Below are positions 48,773 through 59,390 of a stretch of 64,000 nt of DNA, in pieces; the first letter of the stretch is position 1, and each line of letters starts with the position of its first letter. The DNA lies in NCBI GenBank assembly GCA_024734495.1, contig JALMQS010000225.1:11561573-11625572 (forward strand), in the 5' to 3' direction. A program made the position numbers and the translations under genes. The DNA comes from Forficula auricularia (lineage: Eukaryota; Arthropoda; Insecta; Dermaptera; Forficulidae). The notes beneath the pieces were generated by a model. The model saw only the letters and a program-made list of their open reading frames with translations, had not been told where the DNA came from and searched no databases.

Positions 48773-48872
48773 TTATTTGCATCAAGTAGAGGACAGCCTC
48801 TTTGTTTCTCTTTGTGAATCAACAATTCTGCTACTCTCGGCAAAACAAAAACTTTTCAATTAACTCTGTTAC
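48250..48872. mobile_element. Cluster of Penelope-type tails with three hammerhead-like motifs
   Basis: Motifs at 48274-48300 (plus), 48538-48565 (minus) and 48667-48690 (plus) are each followed by (C)TATAG(T/C)CT and caaacaaataaa. The inverted tail repeat (gagaaacaaagaggttgtcc) occurs at 48354, a part at 48449, and its complement at 48779-48815. The latter is followed by tctgctactctcggcaaaac, aaaaacttttcaatt. The open frame at 48445-48696 runs through the tails and is probably noncoding. Interpreted as nested, inverted 3' tails of a Penelope-like element. Confidence 0.65.
48538..48565 (-). ncRNA. Hammerhead-like hairpin motif (GAAGAC/GTCTTC stem)
   Basis: Minus strand: CTGATGA, extra T, 6-bp stem GAAGAC/GTCTTC with loop CAA, GAAAC, then TATAGTC. 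In hammerhead terms the GAAAC-TATA-GTC part would be a minimal stem III followed by a GUC cleavage site. GAGACT upstream can also pair with AGTCTC downstream. Confidence 0.6.
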
Positions 48873-49695
48873 TGACGGCAATACAATATGTATTCAGTTT
48901 TGGTAGAAAGATAGTTTGGACAAGAGCTTAATTTTCTACCATTAAAATTATACTAATAGGAAATAAAATTTTTAATTTACACTTAAAACAATCTATATAG
49001 GCTAAGATGTATAACGGCTGTTTTAATTGATTATTTTGGCTTTAGGCCAACTAGACTCGCTGCCCTCACAGAAATCAATTCCTCAGGGGAATTCAAAAGT
49101 TCATCGGAAAATTTGAAAAGGTTTCTGTTCATTCATGGGGTAAACCCATTTTGCAATGTTTTTTACAAAGGCCATTTGAAAAATAAGGTCTTAAAAAAAG
49201 TTAACTAATAATAATGATTTCATCTCTTAAACTTATCATTTGGGTTGCTTTCTCATTAAAAATTAGGGAAAATTTTCAATTTTATAAAATTGTGATATCG
49301 TTCAGCATATATTAAAATTTGCTTGATGAATAAAATTGTAAACTATTATTATTATTTCAAATGACAGTGTTCTACTAGAAAACATACAATAAACTATATT
49401 ATAAAAATAAAATTCCTAGTGTCGCATCACAGTTGCAAAATGTTTACTTATGCATAAGGTTGGCGCATCTGCCGTCTTATGCGGAAGCATTTAGGGTGTT
49501 CCATTTTCGGCGAAATCGAAGTCGGATATATAGTATAAAGGGGCCTCAGGGTTTCCTACCAGGTGTCGGTAGTTGGCTCTGTAGCAGTCCACAAATTTCT
49601 CCACCTAAATAATGAAATAATTTGTTTTATTATGTATAAAAGTAAATTTAAAAAAATGCTGATCATAAATTGACATTAAATACATGATTAAATAT
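48873..49695. other. AT-rich sequence with one GC-richer block (49425-49600)
   Basis: No gene recognised. The 49425-49600 block (ctgccgtcttatgcggaagc, ggcgaaatcgaagtcgg) has no open frame of note. Confidence 0.4.
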
Positions 49696-50420
49696 CTATG
49701 TATATGTTGCAGTAAAAACCCGTTTTTACTAGGAACGGTTTTTTAATAGTTAAAACGCGTTTCACTGAATACTTTCGTAGCCACTTTATGTTAAAGATAA
49801 AAGTAAATAAATATTATATAAAATATTCATTTACTATGAGTTAAGATTTCTGGGTCACTTGTTTCACATTAAAATTAAAAAAATAAAAGAGGTAAATTTT
49901 TTCAATATATATATTTCGAGCTGTAAGTTCATCTTCAGGAAAGTACAGAATTTTAAGTTGAAATTCTGTACTTTCCTGAAGATGAACTTACAAGTTGATA
50001 TTCTGTACTTTTCTGAAGATGAGCTTACAGCTCGAAATATATATATGGTATATTGAAAAAAATTTACCTCTTTTTATTTTTTAATTTTAATGTGACCCAG
50101 AAATTTTAACTCATAGTAAATGAATATTTCATATAATATTTTTTTACTTGTATCTTTATTAAAGATGTTTCACTTTGCACCAACACCACAATCTATTTAT
50201 TATTTTACTGATGTTGTTTGAGTTTGGTCAAAGGTCTAGAATCTCCATTTTTGACCTTCCCCCTCATTTTGGGTGTTTATTTTCACAATTTTTTAAACGA
50301 AAATGTCAAAAATTAGTGGGCCCCCAGAACACTAAAAATGCAATAACAAACCGCCCAAAATGGGGGGGGGGTCAAAAAATGAAAACCTAGGCCCTTGGAT
50401 CAAACTCAACTAGAAGTGTT
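49696..50420. mobile_element. Foldback element (GCAGTAAAAACCCG family), copy 2
   Basis: Begins tatatgttgcagtaaaaacc cgtttttact as at 18121. Inside it carries its own foldback (49840-50115: gagttaagatttctgggtca against tgacccagaaattttaactc), which holds two tail-hairpin motifs, the minus-strand one at 49914-49938 and the plus-strand one at 50013-50038. It then runs into ctgatgttgtttgagtttgg and the tandem-repeat-like aaaatgg(g)n segment shared with 15350-15830. Three CTGAAGATGAACTTAC-type copies are present. Confidence 0.65.
50013..50038 (+). ncRNA. Hammerhead-like hairpin motif (GAGCT/AGCTC stem)
   Basis: CTGAAGA, extra T, stem GAGCT/AGCTC with loop TAC, GAAAT. The sister at 49914-49938 (minus) has GAACT/AGCTC, with one broken pair. 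Confidence 0.5.
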
Positions 50421-50454
50421 TGTATTGTATTGGTAAAGTCAAGTAGATGGCCAC

Positions 50455-50681
50455 CAAGGGCGGATCTAGGGGGGGAGGGGGCGACCGCCCCCTCCCATAG
50501 AGCCCGTGCCTGGCAAAAAAAAATTGAAAATAAAGTTTTATATGTGTGTGTGTGTGTGTGTGTGGGGGGGGGGGGGGGGCGGGGCGTCTCTGACCCCCCC
50601 CCCCCCCCGCTTGGACAATTTAATCGCCACACACTTTCGAGATACCCTCCCGCCCATAAAAAATTCCTGGATCCGCCCTTG
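50455..50681. mobile_element. hAT-type MITE (GGGCGGATCCAGG ends), copy 2
   Basis: Ends CAAGGGCGGATCTAGG and CCTGGATCCGCCCTTG. A perfect 8-bp target duplication ATGGCCAC lies at 50447-50454 and 50682-50689. It contains a GT microsatellite and long G and C runs. The empty site is visible at 15862-15869, in a related repeat (gtggatggccacatcagaac). Pro/Gly/Val-rich open frames across it are artefacts. Confidence 0.93.
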
Positions 50682-50689
50682 ATGGCCAC

Positions 50690-50934
50690 ATCAGAACGTT
50701 TTTTTTTGGAACAGTTGATTTAGGGTAGAATTTTTGTCAAATAGAAAACACTTCTTATAAATAATTAAATAATAATTTTTTTGAGGTTTTAAAAATTTAT
50801 TTCAATTATTTTTTTAAAATTTTATTAATGATTTATTTTGTCAAATGTCCATTTTTTGTAACTGCCCTCTAATATAAATATTTTTTGAAATCTGTCTTAT
50901 CTTATTTAAATAAAATTTAATTTGAAGGAGGCAA
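50690..50934. other. AT-rich spacer
   Basis: T- and A-runs; nothing recognised. Confidence 0.5.
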
Positions 50935-50988
50935 TAAAAGAGTGTGTCTTCTGCTGGAATTATGAATTTTATTTATAACGAGTCTATA

Positions 50989-51016
50989 GTTTCGAGGGCT
51001 TTGCCCTCTTCATCAG
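50989..51016 (-). ncRNA. Hammerhead-like hairpin motif, downstream of PLE coding end
   Basis: Minus strand: CTGATGA, extra A, stem GAGGGC/GCCCTC with loop AAA, GAAAC, then TATAGACTC. It lies in sense orientation about 80 bp downstream of the PLE coding end, the position expected for Penelope pLTR ribozymes. The GTC expected after TATA is GAC here. Confidence 0.65.
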
Positions 51017-51095
51017 TCTATTACAATTGATTCCCAGGAATTAATGTATGAATGGAAAGCGAAAATTTCCACGTGGATGAGTTAAGAATTGTCTC

Positions 51096-51398
51096 TTATA
51101 CTTGTTTCATTTTTTGGCTGTAGGTGGCAGTAATGGGGTTTTTATTTGCGCGGCTATTTTTAAGACAAGGCTTTCGAAAATTTCTATTTTTCGATTTAAG
51201 AATTTTTTTTGGTGAATTATTATATGATTTTAAAATTTCTAACGATTCGAAAATACTAATTTTTAGAGGATTGTGTTCTGATCTAATTAATTTAATATTT
51301 GATTCGTCTGGAAAACAATGTTTCTCGGAGATTAAATGGTTTACAATTGCACTATGGCCTGAGCCCCCTTTAAAAATTATTTTGTGTTCCGAAATGCG
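51096..51398 (-). pseudogene. GIY-YIG endonuclease domain end of a Penelope-like element
   Basis: The minus-strand open frame 51485-51096 (129 codons) has an artefactual first 29 residues, the antisense of the inverted tail motif. From residue 30 it reads TRISEHKIIFKGGSGHSAIV, NHLISEKHCF, LIRSEHNPLKISIFESLEIL, KSYNNSP. The GHSAIVNHL (residues 43-51) and ESLEI (80-84) pattern, with the conserved Glu, matches the C-terminal half of the GIY-YIG endonuclease domain that follows the reverse transcriptase in Penelope-like elements. The catalytic GIY and YIG strands are missing because of 5' truncation, so it is not functional. It ends TAG/TAA-side at 51096. A worse-preserved copy lies at 12415-12580. 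Confidence 0.8.
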
Positions 51399-51412
51399 TG
51401 TGTTTAAACAGA

Positions 51413-51440
51413 CTGATGAAGAGGGCAATGCCCTCGAAAC
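51413..51440 (+). ncRNA. Hammerhead-like hairpin motif, best-preserved copy
   Basis: Plus strand: CTGATGA, extra A, 6-bp stem GAGGGC/GCCCTC with loop AAT, GAAAC, TATAGTCTCG. CTGATGA and GAAA are the invariant hammerhead core segments and TATAGTC supplies a GUC at the expected place. The single unpaired A between CTGATGA and the stem departs from the textbook core, so activity is uncertain. Confidence 0.65.
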
Positions 51441-51560
51441 TATAGTCTCGTTATAAATAAAATTTATAATTCCACCACAAGACACACTCTTTTATTGTCT
51501 CCTTCAATATATAGAAATTCTGCTACCCTCAGCACAAAAACTTTCAATTTAAAATTTAAT

Positions 51561-52414
51561 TTTCTTATAACTGTGATATCAAGTAATCAAATCAAATATT
51601 AAATTTTATATTGCAGTATGTAGCCCACATCAGGCACATAGCCAGGATTTGTTTTCAGAGTAGGATGGCTCTAAATTAATTTTATAAGTATGTTTTTATT
51701 TCGTAAGTTATTAATAATAATAAAATAAATATCGGTTTATTAAAATTTCGTGGATTCACATTTAATTAGGGGTTTAAGCTACGTGATTTAAATAGGGAGT
51801 GAAAGCAGGATCAACCCTCTCTGTGTTTGGCTCACCGTATAACTAACTCTGTGTGTTAGTTAGATTAGCGAATTAAACTATTAAATTATTATACCCTTTA
51901 TTGATATAGTACTAATGAAAAAATTGTTCATCCAGCCCATGCTGTATTCTATCGACCCCTAGGGTGGCTATATCAACCACACTGAAAACCCCTGGGCCTG
52001 ATTATTAATTTTAATGTTCTAGATTATTTTACTTATTTATTTACACCTATTTTAAAATTTTAATAAAAAGAAGATAGACATTTAAAGGGATAGAATATTA
52101 TTATTATCATTTTTTGTAGGGAAAATCAGAGGAAAACTTTTTCATGGCTCGGTAAGCTTTACACACATTTTAGTTATTTGGCAATTTTTCATCTCCAAAC
52201 ATTTTCGGCTGTAAAGATCAAACTTAGCCTCCTAGATGCAGCTTTTTTGTTATAGTGTTGATGGAAGATAGAGTTGAACCGAGAAGGTGCATCTCTTGTA
52301 GATCGGGCTGGATCCTTGTATCGTGAAAAGAAAAAGGAAGATGGAAATACATTTTTGGAATGAGTCGGAATCACTGGAATCTGTGCATGCGGGTCTTGAA
52401 AGATTGATGAAAAA
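51561..52414. other. Unassigned sequence
   Basis: Slightly less AT-rich around 52190-52370. The 61-codon minus-strand open frame there (52189-52374) is not recognised. Confidence 0.4.
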
Positions 52415-53815
52415 GTTGTTGTTCACAGATAACTATGTGTTGATAGATGTTGGGGGACGATTTTCAATGGCATATTAATTCTATTTATCTAGAATAGATG
52501 TCATTTCTATCGTGATTTTCGTCAAGATAGTGAATAAGAATGTGACTGATGATAACTTTTTAGTATTTGCGACCTCTTAAATAAATTTAGATATTTTTGC
52601 AGCCTCCTAAATTTTACTAATACAAATGTTACGGAGATTTACTTTATAAATATAGTGATATTTTCTATTTAACAAAGATTATATTTGTAATCTGAATTAC
52701 AGTAATAAGCAAATAAATTTGTAATTATATTAATGATGAAATAAGTAGAGATTTAATTTATTCATGAATTGAAATATTAGAATATAAATAAAAATTTACT
52801 AATTTATCTCGTATGATAAGTTAAAATTTGTTTAATTATTATTTAAAAAAAAATGGTCAGAGCATCAGTAATCAGAAACTGAGTTGCGATATCCCAGTTC
52901 TGCGTGATATTTAATCATGAAATTAATCATTTATCACTTTCATCATTTGCTCTCAGTTCAAGTCAGGAATGACCCCACTGAATGACAAATTTCTTTATCC
53001 AAAGGCCGGTATTATATATTTAATACTCCTCTATTCGAGTCATCACCTAATTAAAAGCTTATACATTAAATTAAAATTTTTGGTTATTTGTTGAGACATT
53101 TTGATTCTTTTTAGTATAAATTATTAATTTTTTTATATTTTTTATATATTTTATAATTATGTTTTATTCTACAATTATTTTATTAATACTATTATTATTA
53201 TTAATTTATTTTTTTTATTTGAATTTGTGCTGCCCTCTATGATCAGGAAAAACTCTTTTGGGGAAACGGTTTTTCAAAAAAAATTTCAAGAAATTTAGAT
53301 ATAGCTGAACAAAAGAAATCATTGTCTCACAAGAATGTTTTGTTTGAATCGTTCTCTATTTTTCTGATTCAGGACGGAAAAACACATGTAAAATATTGAA
53401 GATCTATTTTTTTTTTTTTTAATAATAATGAAATGAGTTAATTTTAATTTAGAATTTTATTTCATTTTAAGAATTTCCTTAAAACATTTCACTTCCCTTC
53501 GATCGCCTATTCGATGATTGAAACGTTGTGTTGTGTGTTGAATTTTATTAATAATTTCAAATTAACAAATAATTCGGTTTTGTGCTCAAGACCACATGAC
53601 AGAATTGATAAGCATACGTATTAGGTATCAATGGCTGTCTGAAGTATGTTGACTGATTTTGTAATATAATATATTATTATTTTTCAATCTATAAATAGTT
53701 TTATTCAGTAAATTATTTTCTATATGTATGTAAAATATTTTCATATTTAGCCGCCTACAACTTTTGGTCCATCAAGATGGCCCCACTGTTATTCTCCACA
53801 TGTAATATCATAAAA
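52415..53815 (+). repeat. Repeat U, plus-strand copy
   Basis: Full set of U landmarks from gttgttcacagataacta to ccactgttattctccacatg. It is the partner of the reverse copy at 44650-46250 and is near-identical to it over long stretches. Confidence 0.8.
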
Positions 53816-54242
53816 TAAAATACACTAAAAGGTATAAAATAATTATATAATTTAGTCACAACTAAATGACGAAATATTAAAATGAAATCATTTTTTGAAG
53901 TCGGTGCCAAACATATATATTTTATGAATCGAACTCGACGGATCTTACTTAGTACGTTTGGCGAGTACGCTCGCTTATATAGTTTGTTTGGCACCAACTT
54001 CAAAAAGTGATTTCATGATAATATTTCGTCGTTTAGTTGTATCTAAATTAGATAATTAAATTATACCTTTGAGAGTATTTTATTTTATTTTTGAGTTATT
54101 ATTATTTTATTTATTGAATTTAATTTTTTTGAATTCGGTTTTATTTTTATTTTTATAAAAATTATTTTTATTTTTCACTTTTTTAGTGATGTTACTAATA
54201 GTGACTTAATATAATACCTTGCATGCATCTCTTAAGAGACAG
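53815..54242 (-). mobile_element. Element P, copy 4 (palindrome part only, loop inverted)
   Basis: Terminal palindrome with loop at 53913-53984. It shares the junction with repeat U (taatatcataaaataaaat) and its flank (ttactaatagtgacttaat, gcatgcatctcttaagaga) with copy 3, so both descend from one insertion later duplicated in inverse orientation. The GGAGGAGG body is cut off at 54242, where a second repeat U begins. Confidence 0.8.
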
Positions 54243-54246
54243 CGCC

Positions 54247-55265
54247 TTTATAAATATAGTGATATTTTCTATTTAACAAAGATTATATTTGTAATCTGAA
54301 TTACAGTAATAAGCAAATAAATTTGTAATTATATTAATGATGAAATAAGTAGAGATTTAATTTATTCATGAATTGAAATATTAGAATATAAATAAAAATT
54401 TACTAATTTATCTCGTATGATAAGTTAAAATTTGTTTAATTATTATTTAAAAAAAAATGGTCAGAGCATCAGTAATCAGAAACTGAGTTGCGATATCCCA
54501 GTTCTGCGTGATATTTAATCATGAAATTAATCATTTATCACTTTCATCGTTTGCTCTCAGTTCAAGTCAGGAATGACCCCACTGAATGACAAATTTCTTT
54601 ATCCAAAGGCCGGTATTATATATTTATTACTCCTCTATTCGAGTCATCACCTAATTAAAAGCTTAAACATTAAATTAAAATTTTTGGTTATTTGTTGAGA
54701 CATTTTGTTTTTTTTAGTATAAATTATTAATTTTTTTATATTTTTTATATATTTTATAATTATGTTTTATTCTACAATTATTTTATTAATATTCTTATTC
54801 TTATTAATTTATTTTTATTATTTGAATTTGTGCTGCCCTCTATCATCAGGAAAAACTCTTTGGGGAAGGGGTTTTCAGTAATTTTTCGAAAAATTTTCAA
54901 GATTTTTTTTTGCCGCGAAAGTTAAATAATATGATAAATAATTTCCTATATTAATTCTACATTAAGAAAATTATTTTATTATTTTTTGATTTTATTGAAA
55001 AGGAAAAATCAAATCAAAAAATAATAAAATAATTTTCTTAATGTAGAATTTACATAGGAAATTATTTATCATATTATTTAAATTTCGCGGTATAAATTGC
55101 TTTAACAAAATAATTAAAACTTTAAGTTTAAAAATCAATTTGTCAAAAAATTTATTAAAGCTGAACAAAAGATATCATTGTCTCAAAAGAATGTTTTGTT
55201 TGAATCGTTCTCTATTTTTCAGATATAGGACGGAAAACACATGTAAAATATTGAAGATCTATTTT
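54247..55265 (+). repeat. Repeat U, second tandem copy, with nested foldback
   Basis: tttataaatatagtgatatt at 54247 repeats 52653, a period of 1,594 bp, with near identity for about 550 bp and beyond. It is interrupted at about 54908-55095 by a small foldback (gccgcgaaagttaaataata against tattatttaaatttcgcgg, and aaaatcaaaaaataataaa). Half of that foldback is also present at 45270-45350. Confidence 0.8.
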
Positions 55266-56584
55266 TTTTCAATAATAATAATACTATATATATTTGTCTA
55301 AATTAATTTGCCGCAACGCTGACGTAATGCTGCCGAGAGAGAGCGCCATCGGTATATTTGCGGCAAATTTGAAATATAATCGTAATTTAGACTCAAATTT
55401 CGAAATGAAAGACTCCAATTGATTTTAAATTAAGAAACATTAAATATATTGATAATCATTACCCTTCACCACTCAAAAATTAAATATTCAATTTGCTTTT
55501 CTTTGCGCACAGAAAAAGAAATCAATCACATCTTATTTGATTTATATATTATTTGTTTATTTTTTATTAATTTGCCACTTTTTTATAATTTTTTAAAAAT
55601 CTAAATTTTGTTTTTCTTATTTTTTGATTTTTACAAAATTAAACGACTTAAGACACGCATGCCCATATGAGTTTCTCATTGCAATACTGGAGCAGCCTGT
55701 CATACAAACAACACCTGATCTCTTTTAAATATTTAGAGCCTTATATCGATTATCGATCCCAAATTTAAAAAAAATGATATAATATAATTCTCCTCCTCAC
55801 ACGATACCACTTATTTAAATAAATCTATTTTCACACAAAAAATATAACAATGCTGTAGATTATAGAAAAAAACAATACTTCCAGATTCATATCTAGAGCC
55901 TCATTTCTGTAGCTGTATCAGGACGAAAATGAGGCGAAACTTTTAAGAGACTATGTATTTTCGGGAGTTTACAGGTATACATTTGGAGTGTGGTTTTTTA
56001 AGAGGAATACAATTTTTGGAACGAGACGCTGCCCGCCAGGGCACCAGCCCGGAGGGCCGAGCTTCGAGGGCGTGCCGAAGGCACTCACGAAAAGCCCGTA
56101 ATGTTATAAAAGAATAGAAGAAAGATGCAGAAAGCGACTTCTATAGATATAAACGAGTTTCCTAAATTAATACAAATTTGAGTATCAAATTTCAGCTTAT
56201 TAGATACTTAGGTTTGAAATCTATATCTATATATATTTTCCGATTTTATGCAATTTTCAACAAGTAATTCTGAAGTAGAAAAGCGAAATCTAACCAATTT
56301 TTCGTTATGGAAATAGAAACATTTTGGTCCCAGAATAAACTTTTTATAAATTTCTATTTTTGAGTTTTCATAGGTATGACAGAAGGACAGACAAACAAAT
56401 AGTAGTTGAAATTTTGATTTTTCACTACGTTTCAGATATTTCAAAAATAAACAAAAAAATCGAAAATTTTCTTCTGATGCAAATCTTTGTGGCCACCCAT
56501 CTGAACAATTTTGCCGATTTTCGGAAGGTATACCCACTAAGAAAATATGAAATTCTTAAAATCACCAAACTGGATTTTCAGTAC
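55266..56584. other. Unassigned stretch with a GC-rich word cluster (56020-56105)
   Basis: 56020-56105 is strongly GC-rich and built of related words (gcccgccagggcaccagccc, ggagggccgagc, cgagggcgtgccgaaggc). It is unlike anything else in the window, as at the ends of some large DNA transposons; no partner end was found. Open frames at 56208-56537 and 56360-56665 have no recognisable domain. Confidence 0.4.
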
Positions 56585-56700
56585 ATTCTTCTTCAAGTGT
56601 CATACTCAATTCCGAGCGTATGCGATTACTATAGAGAGTATCCTCTCCATTGTAATTTCTTTTAGGAAAAATTTTCACAGGGGTGGTTTCCCATTGCCTA
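56585..56700 (-). repeat. SINE body fragment
   Basis: Shares with 59391-59490 the order ctcaattccgagc, attactatagaga, ctccattgtaattt, aaaattttcacagg, gtggtttcccattgcct. The tRNA-like head is missing here. Confidence 0.65.
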
Positions 56701-57226
56701 CCTCTGAAGGGACCAGATTATAGTCGGTTTCAGTATTTTTTTTTATTTCAGTCACATTCAGTACATTAATATATAAATGTTTAGAAGCATGCGAGCTCAT
56801 GCGATCAATAGAAATTATGAAAGCGCCTGTTAGATATGCAACCGTTTCTCCCGCGGCGGAAATATTAAGACTAATCCTAGGCGGCCTCCAGTCGTCAGTA
56901 TTGAGTCATTTTAAAGATTTTAATCTAAATTAATAATAAACATTTTCTTTTCTTAAGTTTATTGAGATATTAATTTATATATATAAATTATATTGTACGC
57001 TTAGCCTGCCGGTTTGCTGGCGAATTGAATTTACTAAAAATTAATTAATATTTTTTTTTGCTTATTCATGCTCATAAATGTCGGAAATGCGAAAAAAGTC
57101 ATATTGTTAATAAGTCCGTGAAATATTTAGAGTAAGTATAGATTCAATTGAAATATTTAGAGTAAGTATAGATTCAAATTGAATAAAAAATTTCAATATA
57201 TATATAACATTTATTATATAATATAT
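56701..57226. other. AT-rich stretch with a 34-bp local tandem duplication
   Basis: gaaatatttagagtaagtat agattcaa occurs twice between 57119 and 57180. Otherwise nothing recognised. Confidence 0.5.
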
Positions 57227-57234
57227 GTACCTAT

Positions 57235-58063
57235 CAGTGGCGTACGGTTCATCGATGCTGTGGATGCGGCGCATTCCTAAAATTTCAAACATTTAGAGTA
57301 TTTTCATAACTATATATATAAAAGGTCGACTTCAAAAATTCATGAGGATCTTTAAATTGTCAAATTATTATCCGTTAGTTCAAATACTTCTATTAGAAAA
57401 CATTTTTTGTATTGATAAGTAAGTATGTATATTGGTTCTCGAAATGAATTGAAATTGTTGCATAGTTTCAGGGAAAAATAAAAATGAATGATTTTTCCAA
57501 AAAGGGTGCCGATAGAAAGTTTCAAGTTTCTGCACCTGGTATATCTTCCAGATCAAGCATGTCAAAGACAAGTTCAGACGAGTTTTAGTTGAATAAAACT
57601 TGGTCTCGCTGAGGAACAATTAAAATAGAAATAATACAAAAAAAGGAATAATTAAAGATGAATCGGGAATCTTTGGAATAATCCATTTATAAAAACTCTC
57701 CATATTTTTAAGATTGGAAATAATTTCGAGGGCTATAGAGAAGTCATAGCTTGCTTATAGTAATGGAATTAGGAGAAATTTAAGATTTTCTTATAGGACA
57801 TGATTTATCGTCGAAGATGGTCATTTTCCATCTCAGGGACTGTTGAGTTTAAGTCACAAGATTTAATTTCTGACTCCTACGCTCACTCACACAAACCAGT
57901 ATCCGCTTAGGGCGAAGGTCCAAAAATATAATGTTAAATTTGAAAAATAACGAAAATGATGCCATATTCGATGAAATTTGCAAAAATGAGCGAAGTTTAA
58001 AATAAAATTTTAAAAAATGAAGGGTACTTTTTTGGAAAGTATCCCCTGGTTGAAAAGTCACTG
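57235..58063 (+). mobile_element. hAT-like element A, intact nonautonomous copy (829 bp)
   Basis: Ends CAGTGGCGTACGG and (right) GAAAAGTCACTG, flanked by a perfect 8-bp target duplication GTACCTAT (57227-57234 and 58064-58071). This fixes the termini for the family and its hAT class. It has no element P insertion. No transposase recognised. Confidence 0.92.
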
Positions 58064-58071
58064 GTACCTAT

Positions 58072-59390
58072 GTAAATATGAGTATTTATTTGGATCAAAT
58101 AAAAAATGCACTCTTTGATTTATATCGTTCTTATAAATTATACAAATTTGCGACTAAACATACAAGTTCGTTTTAGCGAGTGTAATAATAATATTAAATT
58201 TAAATGGCTTGCTGCGTACTGGACATCTTATTTTTTAAAAGAGGATGAATAAAAAACCACATACTACTTCTACTGAATCTGAGTTGTTTTGGATAATTTT
58301 TAAAACATGTCCCCACACAATTCGAAAAAATTAACTTTTAAATTTATTTCAAAATTAGTAATTTATTTCAGTATTTTTCGAAATTTGAAAATTTTCAAAA
58401 TTCGAAACCCACAATTTTTTAATGGAAATCTACGTTAGTTAAACGTATAATATTATGTAATATTATTTTTTTGGCTCTAAGGGCTGCATTGGTCCGGATT
58501 GCTTTTCCTGATAGGTAATTAGGTTCGTTCGCCAAGGGGTATAACAACATTTCTGTTATATTATAAAAATTATACATTACAACTTGAATTCGTTAAAAGA
58601 CAGCATCGTGATTTTCCAAATAAATCTGCCAGTCTCTCACACACACAACGTTTTGATGATTATAATTATTTATCTAAATAATATTTTATCAATATATTAT
58701 TTTTTTGGACTGATGATACGGAAATCATCTATTTGATGAAACCCAATCATTCTGTAAATCTAAAATATCATAGGTATATTAAACAGCTTTTTATCTTTTA
58801 TTTAGTATAACTTTTACTACTAAATTTTAGTAAAAATAAATATGTATATTATTTTAATAAATTTTATTTTTCAAAATAAAATAAAAAAATAAATCCCTCC
58901 TCCTTAAAAAAGTAGTTTAAATATGATAAAAAAATAGCATAATTTAAATGTTTTAATTTATTGATCGAGTTGCCTTTTAAATTTTTGCTGTCGTACCTGA
59001 AGACATCAAGGCATTTGACTTTCTCAATATATTGTCGATTGTATTTCATTAGGCTTCCCTATCTATAATATAATATTTCTTTAAGGGAAAAACTCATTTC
59101 TTATTCAGATTGCATTTTATTCTGACACCAATCAATCTTTTCTTCTTTCTGGTACATTCCTTATGAATACTAATAAGCAAGAAGTCACAGATGCTTATTT
59201 AGTTAGAGAATTTTAAAAGGGTTAACAAACCAATTGCATATCTTCCTTATTCTTATATGAATTTAAATATAAAATTAAAGTTAATACACTTTCAATATCC
59301 ACCTCCGGAAATGTGTCAATAATACCATAGAAATTGATTTATTTCACTGAATACATACGATACCGTTAAAGTTTTTGCTTAACATTGTCC
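58072..59390. other. AT-rich sequence, nothing recognised
   Basis: The minus-strand open frame 58864-59049 has no domain. No repeat from elsewhere in the window recognised. Confidence 0.45.

Larger units (their letters stand above)
50935..51560 (-). mobile_element. Penelope-like element 3' fragment flanked by inverted tails
   Basis: A 5'-truncated retroelement on the minus strand: GIY-YIG-type coding end (51096-51398), then a hammerhead-like motif (50989-51016, minus) and the tail ggaggcaataaaagagtgtg (50935). The opposite side carries an inverted copy of the tail and motif (51413-51440 plus; cttttattgtctccttc near 51491-51507; tctgctaccctcagc, aaaaactttcaattt to 51550). Inverted partial copies are a known habit of Penelope-like elements. 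Confidence 0.8.

Noticed and set aside
50387..50723. Two 97-100 codon overlapping frames on both strands
   Set aside because: Low-complexity readings of the second MITE copy and its flanks.
51413..51440. Claiming a proven active hammerhead ribozyme
   Set aside because: One extra base separates CTGATGA from stem II in every copy and stem I is weak; only similarity and covariation can be claimed from sequence.
24396..55265. Repeated units U as a possible CRISPR-like or satellite array
   Set aside because: The unit is about 1.6 kb, dispersed in both orientations, and lacks regular short spacers; segmental duplication fits better.
56208..56665. Overlapping open frames of 101-109 codons on both strands
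   Set aside because: No domain, no splice signals and no match within the window; kept only as unassigned sequence.
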